Shown: piece after piece, positions 46,945 through 47,097 of the stretch
Numbering within the stretch: position 1 is the first letter of the stretch
How the letters are laid out: each line of letters opens with the position of its first letter
IMG/VR virus record: IMGVR_UViG_3300036766_000464
Coordinates: 1 to 47,097 of that record
From: a virus
Strand: one strand, 5' to 3'
Length of the DNA stretch: 47,097 nt
Notes under the pieces: model-generated
Database searches by the model: none
Told to the model about the DNA's origin: nothing
The model's input: only the letters and a program-made list of their open reading frames with translations
Position numbers and translations under genes: made by a program

Positions 46945-47097
46945 ATGGCAAAAAGAATTGAGATGAAGGGGAAACGCTTTGGCATGTTGGTGGTCGTTTC
47001 TTTTTCTCACTACAATAATTATCGTGCTGCCATGTGGAATGCTGTTTGTGATTGTGGAAATACTGTCGTTGTCTATGGATATTCAGTGCGAATCGGG
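46945..47097 (+). CDS. HNH-like endonuclease, 5' part (continues at position 1)
   Basis: The start ATG follows AAAAGGAGAT. The first residues MAKRIEMKGKRFGMLVVVSF continue in frame through the terminal overlap and end at 490. The full protein is 171 residues. A start at position 14 alone, seen in a linear reading, misses 13 residues, including the basic KRIEMKGKRFG block. Confidence 0.85.
   Translation, partial: MAKRIEMKGKRFGMLVVVSFSHYNNYRAAMWNAVCDCGNTVVVYGYSVRIG
46971..47097. repeat. Terminal direct repeat, right copy
   Basis: Identical to bases 1-127. See the left copy for interpretation. Confidence 0.95.

Noticed and set aside
46850-46945. Possible hairpin (GCAG...CTGC) before the HNH-like gene
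   Set aside because: Short, imperfect and with no T-run; not enough to call a terminator or RNA.
1-47097. tRNA genes, CRISPR arrays, integrase, attachment sites, insertion sequences
   Set aside because: I looked for cloverleaf-like sequences in the gaps, regular spacer repeats, tyrosine or serine recombinase motifs and transposase motifs. None was seen. The iterons are too close together and lack spacers for a CRISPR.

Overview
The window is the genome of a tailed phage of podovirus type. The first 127 bases are repeated exactly at the end (46971-47097), as expected when a circular or circularly permuted genome is assembled from short reads, so the unique genome is about 46,970 bp and appears complete. 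One gene (an HNH-like endonuclease) starts at 46945 and reads across the junction to position 490. The host is not clear from the sequence. It is a bacterium with strong Shine-Dalgarno use (AGGAGG type), sigma70-like promoters and a moderately high GC content. The phage lacks a recognisable DNA or RNA polymerase, primase, ligase, integrase, tRNA or CRISPR.

There are four transcription units, divergent at about 33.5 kb and 43.3 kb and convergent at about 4.1 kb and 36.4 kb. (1) Rightward from 43.3 kb through the junction to 4.1 kb: an early unit with a Sak4-like recombinase and its single-strand DNA-binding partner, then a long run of small coupled genes, many with Cys pairs and coiled coils. 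(2) Leftward from 43.2 to 36.4 kb: a Cro-like regulator, an SF2 helicase, a Cas4/RecB-like nuclease, two HNH genes set between coupled genes, a RepA-like hexameric-type ATPase, a 300-bp iteron and DnaA-box region that looks like a replication origin, and a RusA-like resolvase. (3) Leftward from 33.5 to 4.1 kb: the 29-kb late unit. It holds a terminase-like small subunit, large terminase, P22-like portal, scaffold, N4-gp56-type major capsid protein, two tandem decoration-like proteins, SU10-type adaptor, a group of fibre, lectin and beta-propeller proteins, a tail hub, a GNAT acetyltransferase, four ejection or internal virion proteins (one of 1904 aa with an HEIGH metallopeptidase motif), then DUF5675 and holin-like genes for lysis. 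(4) Rightward from 33.7 to 36.4 kb: small genes including a RadC/JAB protein and a ribbon-helix-helix protein, ending in a clear intrinsic terminator.

The most striking regulatory feature is the 43.3-kb divergent region. Two promoters (TTGACA-17-TAGGAT on both strands) share a perfect 9+9 bp inverted repeat over their -35 boxes. Both predicted transcripts begin within 1-2 bases of an ATG, that is, leaderless. The late promoter at 33.5 kb carries the same 9-mer and is also predicted to be leaderless. This suggests one operator controlling early, replication and late transcription. Nine small genes of fewer than 60 codons were found by reading coupled start and stop codons and are included. Functions of most small proteins are unknown and are stated as such.
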